A stretch of DNA of 64,000 nucleotides from Combretum micranthum (lineage: Eukaryota; Streptophyta; Magnoliopsida; Myrtales; Combretaceae), in contig JAMXBD010001250.1 in NCBI GenBank assembly GCA_024138025.1, positions 248,001 to 312,000 of the forward strand. Direction: 5' to 3'. The notes under the pieces are model-generated. The model did not search any database. It was not told the DNA's origin and worked only from the letters and a program-made list of their open reading frames with translations. The position numbers were made by a program, and so were the translations under genes. Shown here in pieces: positions 24,912 to 35,501 of this stretch (position 1 is the stretch's first letter; every line of letters starts with the position of its first letter).

Positions 24912-25150
24912 TAGATAAACAAAATCACTAGATAATTATAATATATCTGTTGGCTCTTTTGATAATTCTTTTGGATAATTACAATTTGTAGAATATAAAA
25001 TTTAGAATATAAAATTTAGGACACTTGCTTTTTCAATCTTTTCGATCTTTGGATGAAATGAGAATGCGTTAAAAATTTCTGGATAAATATGTATGAATGT
25101 CTGGATGAATATTATGAATTGTAATTTTATTTATTTTGTTTATATATGGG

Positions 25151-25216
25151 TTTTGTTATCATCAAAAAGGGGAGAATGTTGGTTTCTCTCAATCAAGGAT
25201 TTTGATGATAACAAAA
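25151..25216. repeat. Perfect inverted repeat spanning PPT and LTR start
   Basis: TTTTGTTATCATCAAAA (25151-25167) and its exact reverse complement (25200-25216) flank the polypurine tract AAAAGGGGAGAA (25165-25176) and the first 23 bases of the 3' LTR. The right arm is also present in the 5' LTR (from about 17348), but there no left arm precedes it. Confidence 0.9.
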
Positions 25217-26661
25217 ATTAATGAAATAACGATTATTTTGAGTATGTTTTATCAGAAAGTTATCCAGAAAGTTTATTCAAGAGGATTCAAATATTTATGA
25301 TAAGTCAGAAGCTTAGGCAGAAGGAACATCTATTATGAACAAGGAAAAATGATAAGTCAGAAGCTTAGGCAGAAGGAACGTTAGTTATGAACAAGTACAC
25401 AGATGAAAGGCAGAAGGAATGTCAGAAGATACGATATGAAGAAAAACAAATATTTGATATGATGAAGACCTAGCTCCAATGATTAAATATATTTGGGAAA
25501 TATATCTATGTTCCACAAAAGTTGGTTCATAATCCACAGGGTATTTTATTATTTTCTAATTAAAATAAGATGAGAAAGTTTAAGTAATTTGAAAATTAAT
25601 TTGGGATAAGATTATGCAAGTAATGTTCGGATATTTTTTTTCATAATACATATACAAGATTTCAGGAGCTTGTCGAAGTCAGAAATTCATGGAACAGAAA
25701 AATAAATATCCCAGGCGTGATACATTGAACAGATTCTCAAGACGGATCAACAAGAGGAATGTTTGAATTTGTTTGTTTGAGATATTCATGCAAGATTGTA
25801 GAGATTTGAAGTTATCTCACTCTCGAGGAAGCTTATCAACGATTCAAAATTCAAATCCAAATGAGAAGAGACTTGAAGAGATATTGTACTCGACATATCA
25901 GGAACAAATCTTCATTTTTGCGAGAAATCTGGAAAACGAGTTAATCTGGAACGCAGCAGATTGTTTTCAAGTGTTGAGAAGAACAAATATATACGAACAA
26001 CTAAAGAAATAGAGAGCAGAACGTAGAGCAAAAAATAACGAGAATTCAAAAGCATTCAAGAGCGAAATTACTGTCATTATTTTCATTGTTCTTTCGTATT
26101 GTTCAAAAACCGTTGATGACCTTTACTTTATTCTCCTCATATTTTGATAAATTATTTTAGTGATTGTGAGTTGCAAGTAGGCTCATAGATTGGTTGTTGA
26201 GAGAATCAAGCTGAGTGAATTGTGAACTTCTTAACTATTCTTATTATTGGATTAGTGGAACAAAACCGGTGTGGATTACCGGTGACCCTGGCTTGGAGCT
26301 GGAAGAAAGGATTGACGCTCAAGGCGAACCTCTATAATTCGTTTTGCATTTCTCTCTTACTCATCTCTCTTTAATTCGTGTAATTTTAATTTGTTTTATT
26401 GCATTTGATCGTCAGTCAGAAGGTTAATCAGAGAGTGTTGTTCTTATTGTTCTTGAGTCAGAGAGTTGGTCAGAAGTTTCGAGAAGAAAGTTTTCAAACT
26501 ATAGTTTAAATATTCGTGAGATTATTCATATAGGATAATTTTGGTTTATTATTTTAAAGAAGTTTTTCATCAAATTTATTTATTTTATAAAGATCAAAAG
26601 CCATTTTATTAGTATAACCAAGTGTGTGAAAATTAGGTCAAAATTTTATTATAATCAATTC

Positions 26662-26703
<42 letters not shown>

Positions 26704-26728
26704 TCTGGTTATCATTTCGGGACCAACA
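25177..26728 (+). repeat. 3' LTR of Copia, full length
   Basis: 1,552 bp from TGTTGG to CAACA, preceded by the polypurine tract and followed by the target duplication. The final 228 bp, absent from the 5' copy, include a 39-base C homopolymer. Confidence 0.93.
26663..26701 (+). repeat. C39 homopolymer in LTR
   Basis: Thirty-nine consecutive C residues preceded by CAATTCA and followed by TCTCTGG. C-rich CCCCCTCT segments are common near the end of Copia LTRs; this length is exceptional and may be an assembly artefact. Confidence 0.95.
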
Positions 26729-26759
26729 CCAATTATATCCTTATCCCCAACACGACTTA

Positions 26760-27015
26760 CAATATGTTTGGTTCAATAGAATGAAATCAATATTCCAGCT
26801 TTATTACCGAGAAATATCTATTTCTTTATTTGATTTGCAAAAAAATTATTAAAAGAATGGTTATTCCATGTAATGTGGAATAGACAAGGAATCCTCGTTC
26901 CTTTCGTTTACTAGAAGAATGGTTATTCATGACTAAAATGTATGTTTTGTTCTAAAAATACTCCTAACTATAAAATAAGGAATTGTTATTCCTTTCTAGT
27001 AAATCAAACGTATTG
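26760..27015. mobile_element. Harbinger/Tourist-like MITE 1
   Basis: The ends CAATATGTTTGGTT and, reverse-complemented, CAATACGTTTGATT match at 12 of 14 positions. The flanks are TTA (26757-26759) and TCA (27016-27018), near the TTA duplication of PIF/Harbinger elements. It is 256 bp, non-coding and rich in GGAAT/ATTCC motifs. Confidence 0.55.
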
Positions 27016-27018
27016 TCA

Positions 27019-27426
27019 TGGCACGTTTGGTACGCAAAAATGGGCCGAAAAGGAATCACGATTCTGGCTTCTGGCTTTCGGCCTCCATTCCCTATGTCAG
27101 TATTTGGAAGCATTTTTAGAAGCCGGATTCGTGATTCCTTGGAATCGACAATTCCAGTTTTGAATGGGAATTCGATTCCATCATTAAGAAGGCAGAATCA
27201 CGATTCCATTTAACTTTTATTAATTATATGAATGTAATTACTTTTTTATCCTATCATGTATTAATATTTTGCATTTATTACTAAGGACATTTCCGACAAT
27301 TACACTTTTAGCCATTCCATTCCATGTAAACTTCCAAACATAGGAATGGATTTGTCATTCTCAAACTCATTCCATTCCAATCCAATGCATTCCATTCTAA
27401 ATCATTCATGCACACCAAACATGACA
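27019..27426. mobile_element. Harbinger/Tourist-like MITE 2
   Basis: The ends TGGCACGTTTGGTACG and, reverse-complemented, TGTCATGTTTGGTGTG match at 12 of 16 positions. The flanks are TCA (27016-27018, shared with MITE 1) and TTA (27427-27429). Inside, 27052-27072 and 27118-27138 are near-perfect reverse complements (2 mismatches in 21), giving a strong hairpin. Confidence 0.5.
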
Positions 27427-27432
27427 TTAGTT

Positions 27433-28029
27433 TCATAAGGCCAAAGGAAGCCTTTAATGGGGAGAGATTCTTCAAATAGACTTTGTAAAGGAATACACAA
27501 ATGGTTTTAACATCATCTATCACTCAAAACCTTAATGTATTAGGTTAATGGGTCTTCCCTTTTATTACCCTTCACATAAGTTTTATATTTTTCACATGGG
27601 ATTTTTCCAATTTCATACTTGCATCCTAATAAATCTCCCCCTCGAGTGTGAGTCTCCAAATGGGCTAAGGTCATACATCCCCTCGACAAAAGTTTGCCAA
27701 ATTGACTCAACTAAACCCTTCGTAAGTGATCATATTACAAAGATCTTCGTTCCACATGGAATACCAACCATGGAAGTTTCCCGGTCGAACCATCGACTCT
27801 GTTACCAATTTATTAAGAGAGAAGGAGGCCTTTAATGGGGGGAAATTCTTCAAATGGATGGAAATTTTTGAAATGGGCTTTGCGAAGGGATACACAAATG
27901 GTCTTGATTCCATCTATAACCCAAAACCTTAAGGTATCAGGTTAATGGATCTTCCCTCTTATAAACCCTTCACATAAGTCCTATATTTTTCATGTGAGAT
28001 TTTTCCAATCTTACACTTGCATTCTAACA
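27433..28029 (-). mobile_element. TRIM (terminal-repeat retrotransposon in miniature)
   Basis: Two direct repeats, about 219 bp (27811-28029, 5' LTR) and 199 bp (27433-27631, 3' LTR), surround a 179-bp interior. On the - strand the 5' LTR starts TGTTAGAATGC. It is followed after two bases by TTGGTAACAGAGTCGATGG (27808-27790), a Met-tRNA binding site with one mismatch in its core. Before the 3' LTR (TATTAGGATGC, start mutated) lies the polypurine tract CTCGAGGGGGAGATT (27646-27632). There is no coding capacity, and size and layout match TRIMs. No clear target duplication was found (TAGTT versus AAATT). Confidence 0.75.
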
Positions 28030-28171
28030 AAATTGAGGGAATGTGAGAAATTGGATGTGTAATAGTTTAAAATTCATTAAAAATCTAAAGTAAGAGTATT
28101 TGGCGGAAAGCACTTCTATGACAAATAACTTCGTGGAAAGTAGTAGATACATAGTTCAATGTTGTCACAAG

Positions 28172-28354
28172 TGGTATCAAAATAGTATACTAGTCAAAAG
28201 TGGGAGAACTATCTACTACAATAAGTGAAGACACTTCTTAGGTTATTGTTTAGACTTTAACAAAAATGGCTGATAACAACAATAAAACTGTACGGGGAGT
28301 CACGTCAAAGCATACATTATTTTGGTGGCAGGAATTTTAAAGGGTCATGGAGAT
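28172..28354 (+). mobile_element. Fragment of another LTR element: PBS and gag start
   Basis: TGGTATCAAAAT (28172-28183) resembles the Met-tRNA binding site. After 83 bases an ATG (28266) opens MADNNNKTVRGVTSKHTLF, the style of a Copia gag start. The frame ends near the junction with the Ogre-like element at 28355. It looks like the leader of a Copia element cut off by the later insertion or rearrangement. Confidence 0.4.
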
Positions 28355-30385
28355 TGCCGATCCTGGGTTTTGATTTCCAGTTCGAATTCCTTTAATCCGA
28401 TTTGTACTAAATCCTAACCCATTTAATACAAATCCTCAACTAAGAATTAAAGGAAATTTTGAATTTTGAAAATATTTTAGAGTCGCCACTCGACTAAAGT
28501 TAAGAAAAAAGATAAACTAAAACCAATGGGTAGGTTGATTTCGGTTTTGCTACTGATCCGCGAAAAAATCGCTTTGAAAACGAGAACCAAAAATTAACTT
28601 GAGTATAGGGGCTAACCTATTAAAATCTAAACGGTTACCACTTTAGCTTTCCAATTTTAAATTGCTTTCTTTTAAACCTTAATTTCAAAATCTAAACTAT
28701 TTACAAGGCTTTAACTATTTACAGATATGTATAAATTTACTTAAACTAAGAGAAAAAAACAAAATCACAGAATAAAATTTTCACATATTTTGAGTCGTCC
28801 ATTTAGGTGTCTACGTAGCCGCTAATCAGGATTAGACCATACGTAGTTCTTCAAGAAAAATTTAGTTTGTTGGTTAATTTTAGTATTTTGAAATCTTATC
28901 ACTTTAAGTTCATTAAGTTTTATGATTTAATATAAATTATCTAATTTTATGTGATTCTTAAATCTATCAAATTAATTTTGAACAAACTTATAAAAATCAA
29001 ATTTTTCTAGGTGTCAAAACGATTTTTTTTAAACAAACAAATAATCATAATATCAATCATCACAAAAACTCATGTAAAACTATCACAATTATTTATAAAC
29101 ACAAACTTCACACTATTATCATATATTAACATCAAACAAATATTACTATAATTAATATTATTAAAACTTCAACTAATTTCACTTATTAATCTATTTCTGC
29201 GAAAACATATATTTATTACTAATTATATATAATCTATTATTATATATTATTATTATATAATATATACACATACACATATATGGTAAGGAAAACTTACCTG
29301 GATGAAGATGGCTCCGCGTGTAGGAATTGAAGACGACCAGGGATGAAGACCGCGACAGCGTGCAGAGGATCGACGAGCGGATGAACGAAGGACGACTCGC
29401 GACAACCATGATCGACCACAAAGATGACCAGGAGCAATCCGACGATGGCAATAGCAATAGTGGAGGGTTGACGATGACGTGGCAGTGGACGATCAATAAA
29501 GGCAAATCAACAAGAATGGGAGATAATTGATTGAGGGCTTTTGAAGTCATCACGATTTCAAATAAATCAATGTAAATTAATTTTTCTAATTTTCCCTGCA
29601 AGACAAGAAATTTGACGATTAGAATTGAGAACCCTAAATCAAGAATAACTTAAGAAAAAAAATCCGAATTAAAATTAAATTAGACAGAGTTTTGAGAAAT
29701 TAGACCTTCCTCCCTTACAAAACAGAAGATGAGGAGGGTATTTATAAGCTTTAATTCGACCAAAACATTCCTAATCAATCAATCTCGAACTTAAGGCTTG
29801 TAAAACACGTTTTGGGCAAAATTTGAATAATCCAAGTCAAAATCGATGTAACTTTCCAATTAAATATAATAAATGACGTGTAGCTCCCATATTATAACAT
29901 TTCAAATCATTAAATTGCCTAAAAATAACTTTCACATGTTTTTGAATTTTTTAGGAAAGTACCAAAAACAAATTTTTCCCAAATTTGAAGTTTAGATTTG
30001 AAAGAGTAATTATTGATGAAAACATGTGATTTTTATACCAAAACAAACTTTTCCATGCCTAGTTTCCAAATCTGCTTTTGATTCGTAGAAAAAAGGTTCG
30101 AAAGTGGGTTGAAAACGTGTTCAAAGTGGGCCAGTCGGGCTATCTAACAAAGAAGAAAATGAGCAGTAAATTTTTTTTTTTCAGATTATAAAACTATATT
30201 ATATACATATAAATTACATCCATTATATTTATTTCATTTAATTTGATTTATTTTTCCTAATTTTTATTTATAATCATAGTGCTCAAAAATGCAAAAAATC
30301 CTTCAATTTAGCCATATTTGCACTAATATTAACATTTAGTTATTAACAAATTGACAAAATAAATTATTAAAACAAAGTGTCTACG
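28355..30385 (-). repeat. 3' LTR of the Ogre-like element
   Basis: It is collinear with 40772-42790 from end to end. The outer end is altered (TGCCGATCC here, TGTTGAGCC in the other copy) and so is the inner end (CTACG versus GTACA). Short ORFs inside are also found in the other LTR and have no domain. Confidence 0.92.
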
Positions 30386-30400
30386 GCTGCCCCTCTTTGT
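30386..30400 (-). promoter_or_regulatory. Polypurine tract of the Ogre-like element
   Basis: On the - strand, ACAAAGAGGGGCAGC abuts the 3' LTR, as expected for the plus-strand primer. Confidence 0.8.
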
Positions 30401-30540
30401 GGTGAGGTTTGTCAAAACCTTATCACAAAGATAAAATAGACCTTATTTTGACATCAACTTATCTGAAACTCGCACTTCTTGAGCGGGGTAGAAGCTTTTC
30501 ATGTTCTGATATGGTCCTTGAACCAAGTCACTCCTTGAGC

Positions 30541-31147
30541 AGAGACGATTCATATCCTTAAAGAGAAGGATGGCACTTCTCTGAGCTAGCGATCCTTAAG
30601 CTTGAAAAGAAGGAAGGCGCTCCACCAAGCTAGCAATCCTTTAAGCTTGAAAAGAAGGAAGGTGCTCCACGGAGCTAGCGATCCTTAAGCTTGAAAAGAA
30701 AGAAGGTGCTCCACTGAGCTAGCGATCCTTAAGCTTGAAAAGAAGAAAGGCGCTCCACCGAGCTAGTGATCCTTAAGCTTGAAAAGAAGGAAGGCGCTCC
30801 ACCGAGCTAGCGATCCTTAAGCTTGAAAGAAAAGAAGGAAGGTGCTCCACCAAGCTAGCGATCCTTAAGCTTCAAAAGAAGGAAGGTGCTCTACCGAACT
30901 AGCGATCCTTAAACTTGAAAAGAAGAAAGGTGCTCCATCGAGCTAGCGATCCATAAGCTTGAAAAGAAGGAAGGCGCTCCACCAAGCTAACGATCCTTAA
31001 GCTTGAAAGAAAAGAAGAAGGCACTCTACCAAGCTAGCGATCCTTAAACTTGAAAAGAAGGAAGGCGCTCCACTGAGTTAGCGATCCTTAAGCTTGAAAA
31101 GAAGGAAGGCGCTTCACCAAGCTAGCGATCCTTAAGCTTGAAAAGAC
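30541..31147 (-). repeat. 44-bp tandem array in the element's 3' region
   Basis: About 13 units of a 44-bp monomer containing GAGCTAGCGATCCTTAAGCTT and a purine-rich half. GCTAGC or its equivalent recurs at 30585, 30629, 30674, 30718, 30762, 30806, 30854, 30898, 30942, 30986, 31033, 31077 and 31121. Steps are 44 bp, except 45, 48 and 47 where a few bases are inserted. Most units keep a HindIII core AAGCTT. The array lies between integrase and PPT. Tat/Ogre 3' regions are known to hold such arrays, sometimes the source of satellites. Unit-to-unit differences are scattered. Confidence 0.95.
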
Positions 31148-31892
31148 TCTTAAAACGTTTTGCATGTTTTATGGAGATGCTTCATGTTCTGAAACGCCTC
31201 TTGAACTGGGTCTCATGTTCTGATCCCCAAGTAGCAAATCTCATGTCTTGAGCTCTTGATTTCCTCATGCTTTGAGTGGCTTCTAGAGCTAATTTCCTGA
31301 AAAACTTAATCCTAGCAATATATTTATTCATTCTCTTTCTTTAAAAAAAAAAAAAAAAAAAATTACCAGATTCTTATAGAAGCTTTTAAACTAGTCAGAC
31401 CACTTGGTGAAGTCCGCTCATCACTAGGTTTACTCCGTCAGGCTAGAACGCATTCACAGTGGCTATCCTTTGAATTGAGTATCCATGTTTGTCTCTTGAT
31501 GGTAAATGGACCCCTTTTTTTTTTAGTCTTGATCACAGGACGATACAAGAGATGATTCTTAAAGTCTTCCTTACTTTGCAGCTTGAACTTATTGACTTCT
31601 TATGTTATTCCCTGAAATAGGCATTTTTTAAGAAAAGATCAAATCACAAAGTATTAACATGTTTTTATAACTTTATCAATTGCTCAAACCTCTCTCACAA
31701 TACACTCGTGTTTTAAGTGTTTGGAATATAAGGATGAAAGAGAACTTATCAATTAAGGTGAATGGTCAATGACCGATCTGATGATTGGAGACCGCCAGAG
31801 ATATCTTTTTGTCGATAGATAACAAAAATTAGATCACACAAAACAAAGTAGTCAGCAAATTTTCTGAACTTGATAGAATTCTCATTAATTTC
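31148..31892 (-). other. Non-coding 3' region of the Ogre-like element
   Basis: No frame, repeat or motif recognised between the end of integrase and the tandem array, apart from an A run at about 31342 and a T run at about 31515. Confidence 0.5.
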
Positions 31893-34800
31893 TCAAGAGT
31901 AGTACAACTTGACCGCATCAGAATTTACAGGTCTTTCAAATCTGGACCATCCATTCTAGTCAAAATTAATGCACCACCAGGCAACACTCTCTTCACTACA
32001 TATGGTCCTTCATAATTAGGAGTAAATTTTCCTCTAGGATCTTGAACATTCGGGAGCACTTTTCTCAAGACTAAGTCTCCTTCTTTGAAATTTCTCGGGC
32101 GAACTTTCTTATTAAATGCTCGAGCCATTCTTTGCTGGTAAAGCTGGCCATGATATAAAGCAGTCATCCTCCTTTCATCAATGAGATTCAACTGATCAAT
32201 CCTGTTTCTTACCCATTTAGCTTCATCCAATTCGGTTTCTGCCAATATTCTGAGTGACAGAATTTCAACTTCAACTGGCAAAACTGCTTCTGTGCCATAG
32301 ACTAATGAATAGGGGGTTGCCCCTGTTGATACTCTATGGATGTTCGGTAGGCCATGAGTGCAAAGGGTAGCATCTCATGCCAGTCTTTGTAAGTGATAGC
32401 CATTTTCTCTATTATTTTCCTGATGTTCTTGTTGGCCGCTTCAACTGCCCATTCATCTGAGGTCGATATGGGGTAGAGTTCCGATGTTTGATTCCAAAGT
32501 TTTGGCACAATTCAGACATTAATTTGTTGTTCAAATTGGTACCGTTGTCTGTAATGACTGTATCAGGGACTCCATATCTGGCTATGATATCTCTCTTGAT
32601 GAATTTGACAACTACTCCTTTGGTAACATTAGCGTACGAGAATGCTTCAACCCATTGGTAAAGTAGTCATCGCCACTAATATAAATCGGTGACCATTTGA
32701 GGCTTTTGGCGAAATTGGCCCTATCATATCCATACCCCACATCGAGAAGGGCCAAGGTGAAGACAAAATTGCAATTCTTTGGGAGGAGCATTTATCTTAT
32801 TGGAATATATCTGGCACAAGTGACAATGTCTCACGTGTTTGATACAATCTGATTCCATAGTTATCCAAAAATAACCCATCCTCATAATCTTTTTAGCTAG
32901 CATATATCCATTCATGTGAGGTCCACATATCCCTTCATGGACTTCCTTCATCAACATTTTGCTTCCCCTCATCTACACATCTCAAGAGAGTAGTATCAAA
33001 TGATTTTTTGTATAATGTATTACCACTGAGCATGAAATGATCTAATCTTAACGTTTTTTGCTCCTTTTTGAGGTTTTTTAGGGTATTTGCCATCTTGGAG
33101 GAATTCTTTGATATTAGCATACCAGGGATCTTTCTTTAGGACTTCCTCGTATTCAAGCAAAATGTCGGTTCCTCTCAATGCGAATCTTTAAAGGTTGGAT
33201 CTCAACTCCATCAGTGATCTGAATCATAGATGCTAATGTGGCTAATGCATCCGAACTGGTTTTGGTTTCTTGGCATATAAGTAAATGATATTTCTTTGAA
33301 TTTTTGTGCCAATTCTAGTAAATGTTGGTGATAAGGCACCAATTTTGCATCCTTCGTCTTATATTCTCCTTGTTTGAAAGATGATGAGAGAGGAGTCTCC
33401 ATATACTTCAAGATCATCTATCTCCATGTCAAGTGCCATCTTGAGACCCATGATGCAAGCCTCGTATTCTGCCACATTATTAGTATAAGGGAACGTCAAT
33501 CTTGCCGAAGCGGGTATTGATTACCATCTGGTGATATTAAGACTGCCCAATTCCACATCCACATACATTAGCTGCTCCATCAAAGTACAACTTCCATTTA
33601 GGGGTGAACTGTTCTGATTCTTTATCCGAATCTGCCAGCAATATGCTTTCATCCGGAAATTGAACTTCTCCATCAATCACATTATCTTCAACTGGGTTTT
33701 AGCCAGCTCTACAAGCGCCTGACCTTTAACTGAGTTCTGATTCACATAAGTGATATCAAATTCTGATAACAGCATTTGCCACTTGGAAATTCTCCCAATC
33801 AGTCCTGGTTTCTGAGCCAGATACTTCAAAGGGTCATGTTTCGTGTAAAGCTCTATAGAATAATACAATGTATATTGTCTAAGTCTGTACATGATCCACA
33901 CCACGGCACAACAAGTTCTTTCCACTTCAGTATACTTCTGTTCACCTTTAGTGAATTTCTTACTCAAATAGTAAATAGCCCTTTTTTCCCATCTTCATCT
34001 TTTTGTCCAAGCATACCTCCCATTGATTCAGGAAGTACCGTCAAATACAGGAAAAGAGGGCGACCAGGTGTTGGTGCTACTAACAATGGTGGATTCATTA
34101 GATATTGCTTAATTTCATCAAATGCTTCTTGACAATCTTTATCCCAATGGATAGCTGCATTTTTCCTCAACAACTTGAATAGAGGGCGACATTTGTCGGT
34201 TAATTGTGATATGAACCGAGCAATGTAGTTCAAGCATCCTAATATGCCCCTAACCTCTTTGATCCTTCGAGGAGGCAATTCAAGTATGGCTTTAACCTTA
34301 TGGATCAACTTCTATTCCTTGCTGACTGACTACGAATCCCAGCAACTTCCCTGAGGTCACGCCAAACGTACACTTCTCAGGATTCAGCTTAAGATGGAAC
34401 TTCCGTAATCTATCAAATAATCTCCTCAATATTTCCACATGATCCTCATCTTCCTTAGACTTAGCAATCATATCATCCACATATACTTCGACTTCTTGAT
34501 GCATCATGTCATGGAATAAAGTAACCATCGCCCTTTGATATGTTGCCCCAGCATTTTTAAGGCCGAAAGGCATGACTTTGTAACAGAATGTTCCCCAAGT
34601 AGTAATAAAGGTTGTCTTGGTTTTATCTTCTTCTGCCATTTTAATCTGATTGTATCCCGAAAAGCCATCCATGAATGAAAATAGATGGTTTCCAGCTGTG
34701 TTATCCACCAAGACATCTATGTGAGGTAAAGGGAAATTATCTTTGGGCGTAGCTTGGTTTAGATCGCGAAAGTCTACACAAACTCTAACCTTTCCATTCT

Positions 34801-35309
34801 TTTTAAGTACCGGGACCACATTGGCTACCCATTCAGGATAATCGGATACCTCTATAAAACCGACTTCTAATAATTTCTTCACTTCTTTAATCTTAAGCAA
34901 GATATCTGGTCTAAATCGCCTTAATTTTTGCTTCTTTGGTTTGATATCTGCTTTAGTCGGTAATTTATGAACCACTATAGAGGTATCTAAACCAGGCATA
35001 TCTTCGTAGGACCATGCAAACACATCTAAGTAATCAGTCAATAATTTTATCAATCTTTCTCGTTGTTCAGCGGATAAGGTGGTGCCTATTTTCAAATTTT
35101 TAGGCTCATCTTCAGTTCCAACATTTACTACTTCTATGGGCTCACTGATCTCAATTCTACCTTGTTCATATTTTTGCCAACTTTTCTCTATCCCAGTGTG
35201 ATCACTAATATCACCTTCGACGACTAACCCAGTAGGGCCGGAAGTGATATCAGTATTTTCGTTATCTATCGGTGCAAGATATCCCTTACTTTCACCGTTA
35301 TCATCATAT
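31893..35309 (-). pseudogene. Ogre-like pol: RT, RNase H, archaeal-type RNase H, integrase
   Basis: From 35309 downwards. RT has VCVDFRDLNQATPKDNFPLP, FSFMDGFSGYNQI and YVDD (34483-34472). It is followed by the connection and first RNase H (34308-33677, with TKHDPLKYL). A second, archaeal-type RNase H (about 33660-33190) shows WKLYFDGAA, NNVAEYEACIMGL and VYGDSS, the D-E-D residues, split by frameshifts. Integrase follows: zinc finger H-H-C-C (32940-32820), core with DMIGPISPKA, an ITDNG region and AVEAANKN, then the C-terminal GPY motif (NYEGPYVVKRV) and a stop at 31895-31893. At least six frame changes or stops prevent a continuous product. It would act as the copying and inserting machinery of the element. 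Confidence 0.9.
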
Positions 35310-35501
35310 CTGAATAAAGGCAAGATAAAGAAAAAGGAAGAAAAGTGAGGGAAAAAAGAAAGTGATGATATGGATAAAAGAGATAACATAGAAAAGAAAC
35401 AAAGAAATTTCATTAATGAATATGACTCATGGAGTACATTTTATTTGAGCAACTGATAAAAGAAACAAAACATAAAAACGCTTCATGAATTCAACCCTTA
35501 C
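35310..35501 (-). other. Candidate intron between protease and RT
   Basis: On the - strand the donor reads TTTGA|GTAAGG (intron begins at 35501). The acceptor is preceded by a long pyrimidine tract and ends TTTATTCAG (intron ends at 35310), giving 192 bp. Read through, the frame stops at once (TAA overlapping the donor). Spliced, the upstream frame ending VTF joins the downstream frame YDDNGESKG without a shift. Ogre elements are known for an intron at this place. Splicing is inferred from sequence only. Confidence 0.6.

Larger units (their letters stand above)
17325..26728 (+). mobile_element. SIRE/Maximus-type Copia retrotransposon, defective
   Basis: A 9.4-kb Ty1/Copia element with LTRs beginning TGTTGG and ending CAACA, flanked by a perfect CCAAT duplication (17320-17324 and 26729-26733). 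Order on the + strand: truncated 5' LTR, gag, integrase, RT, RNase H, a third ORF, two purine-rich tracts, 3' LTR. The RT context (YVDD then IIFGSTNE, and [13 protein letters not shown]) and the third ORF after pol point to the Sirevirus lineage. It cannot be autonomous as written: the last 228 bp of the 5' LTR, the PBS and the leader are missing, the protease is deleted, and frameshifts interrupt gag and pol. The frameshifts fall in homopolymers, so some may be sequence errors; the deletions are too large for that. Confidence 0.93.
16585..26743. mobile_element. hAT-like element (copy 2) split by Copia insertion
   Basis: The left part is 16585-17324 and the right remnant is 26729-26743; the Copia element lies between. 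Ends are TAGGGATGTAA and, reverse-complemented from the right, TAAGGATATAA (9 of 11 match). Flanking 8-mers are TCTCCAAT (16577-16584) and TCCCCAAC (26744-26751), 6 of 8 identical. The interior repeats CCTATAAGG, GGGTCGAGTT and AAAACCCT motifs as in the copy at 7991-8693. It is non-coding and older than the Copia insertion. Confidence 0.5.

Noticed and set aside
29191..29601. 136-codon frame in the Ogre LTR
   Set aside because: A similar frame occurs in the other LTR with changes; Ser/Leu-rich, no domain, and runs through regulatory LTR sequence. Not supported as a gene.
30541..31147. Regular direct repeats that might suggest a CRISPR-like array
   Set aside because: Units are contiguous 44-bp tandem repeats without unique spacers, inside a plant retrotransposon; no cas genes.
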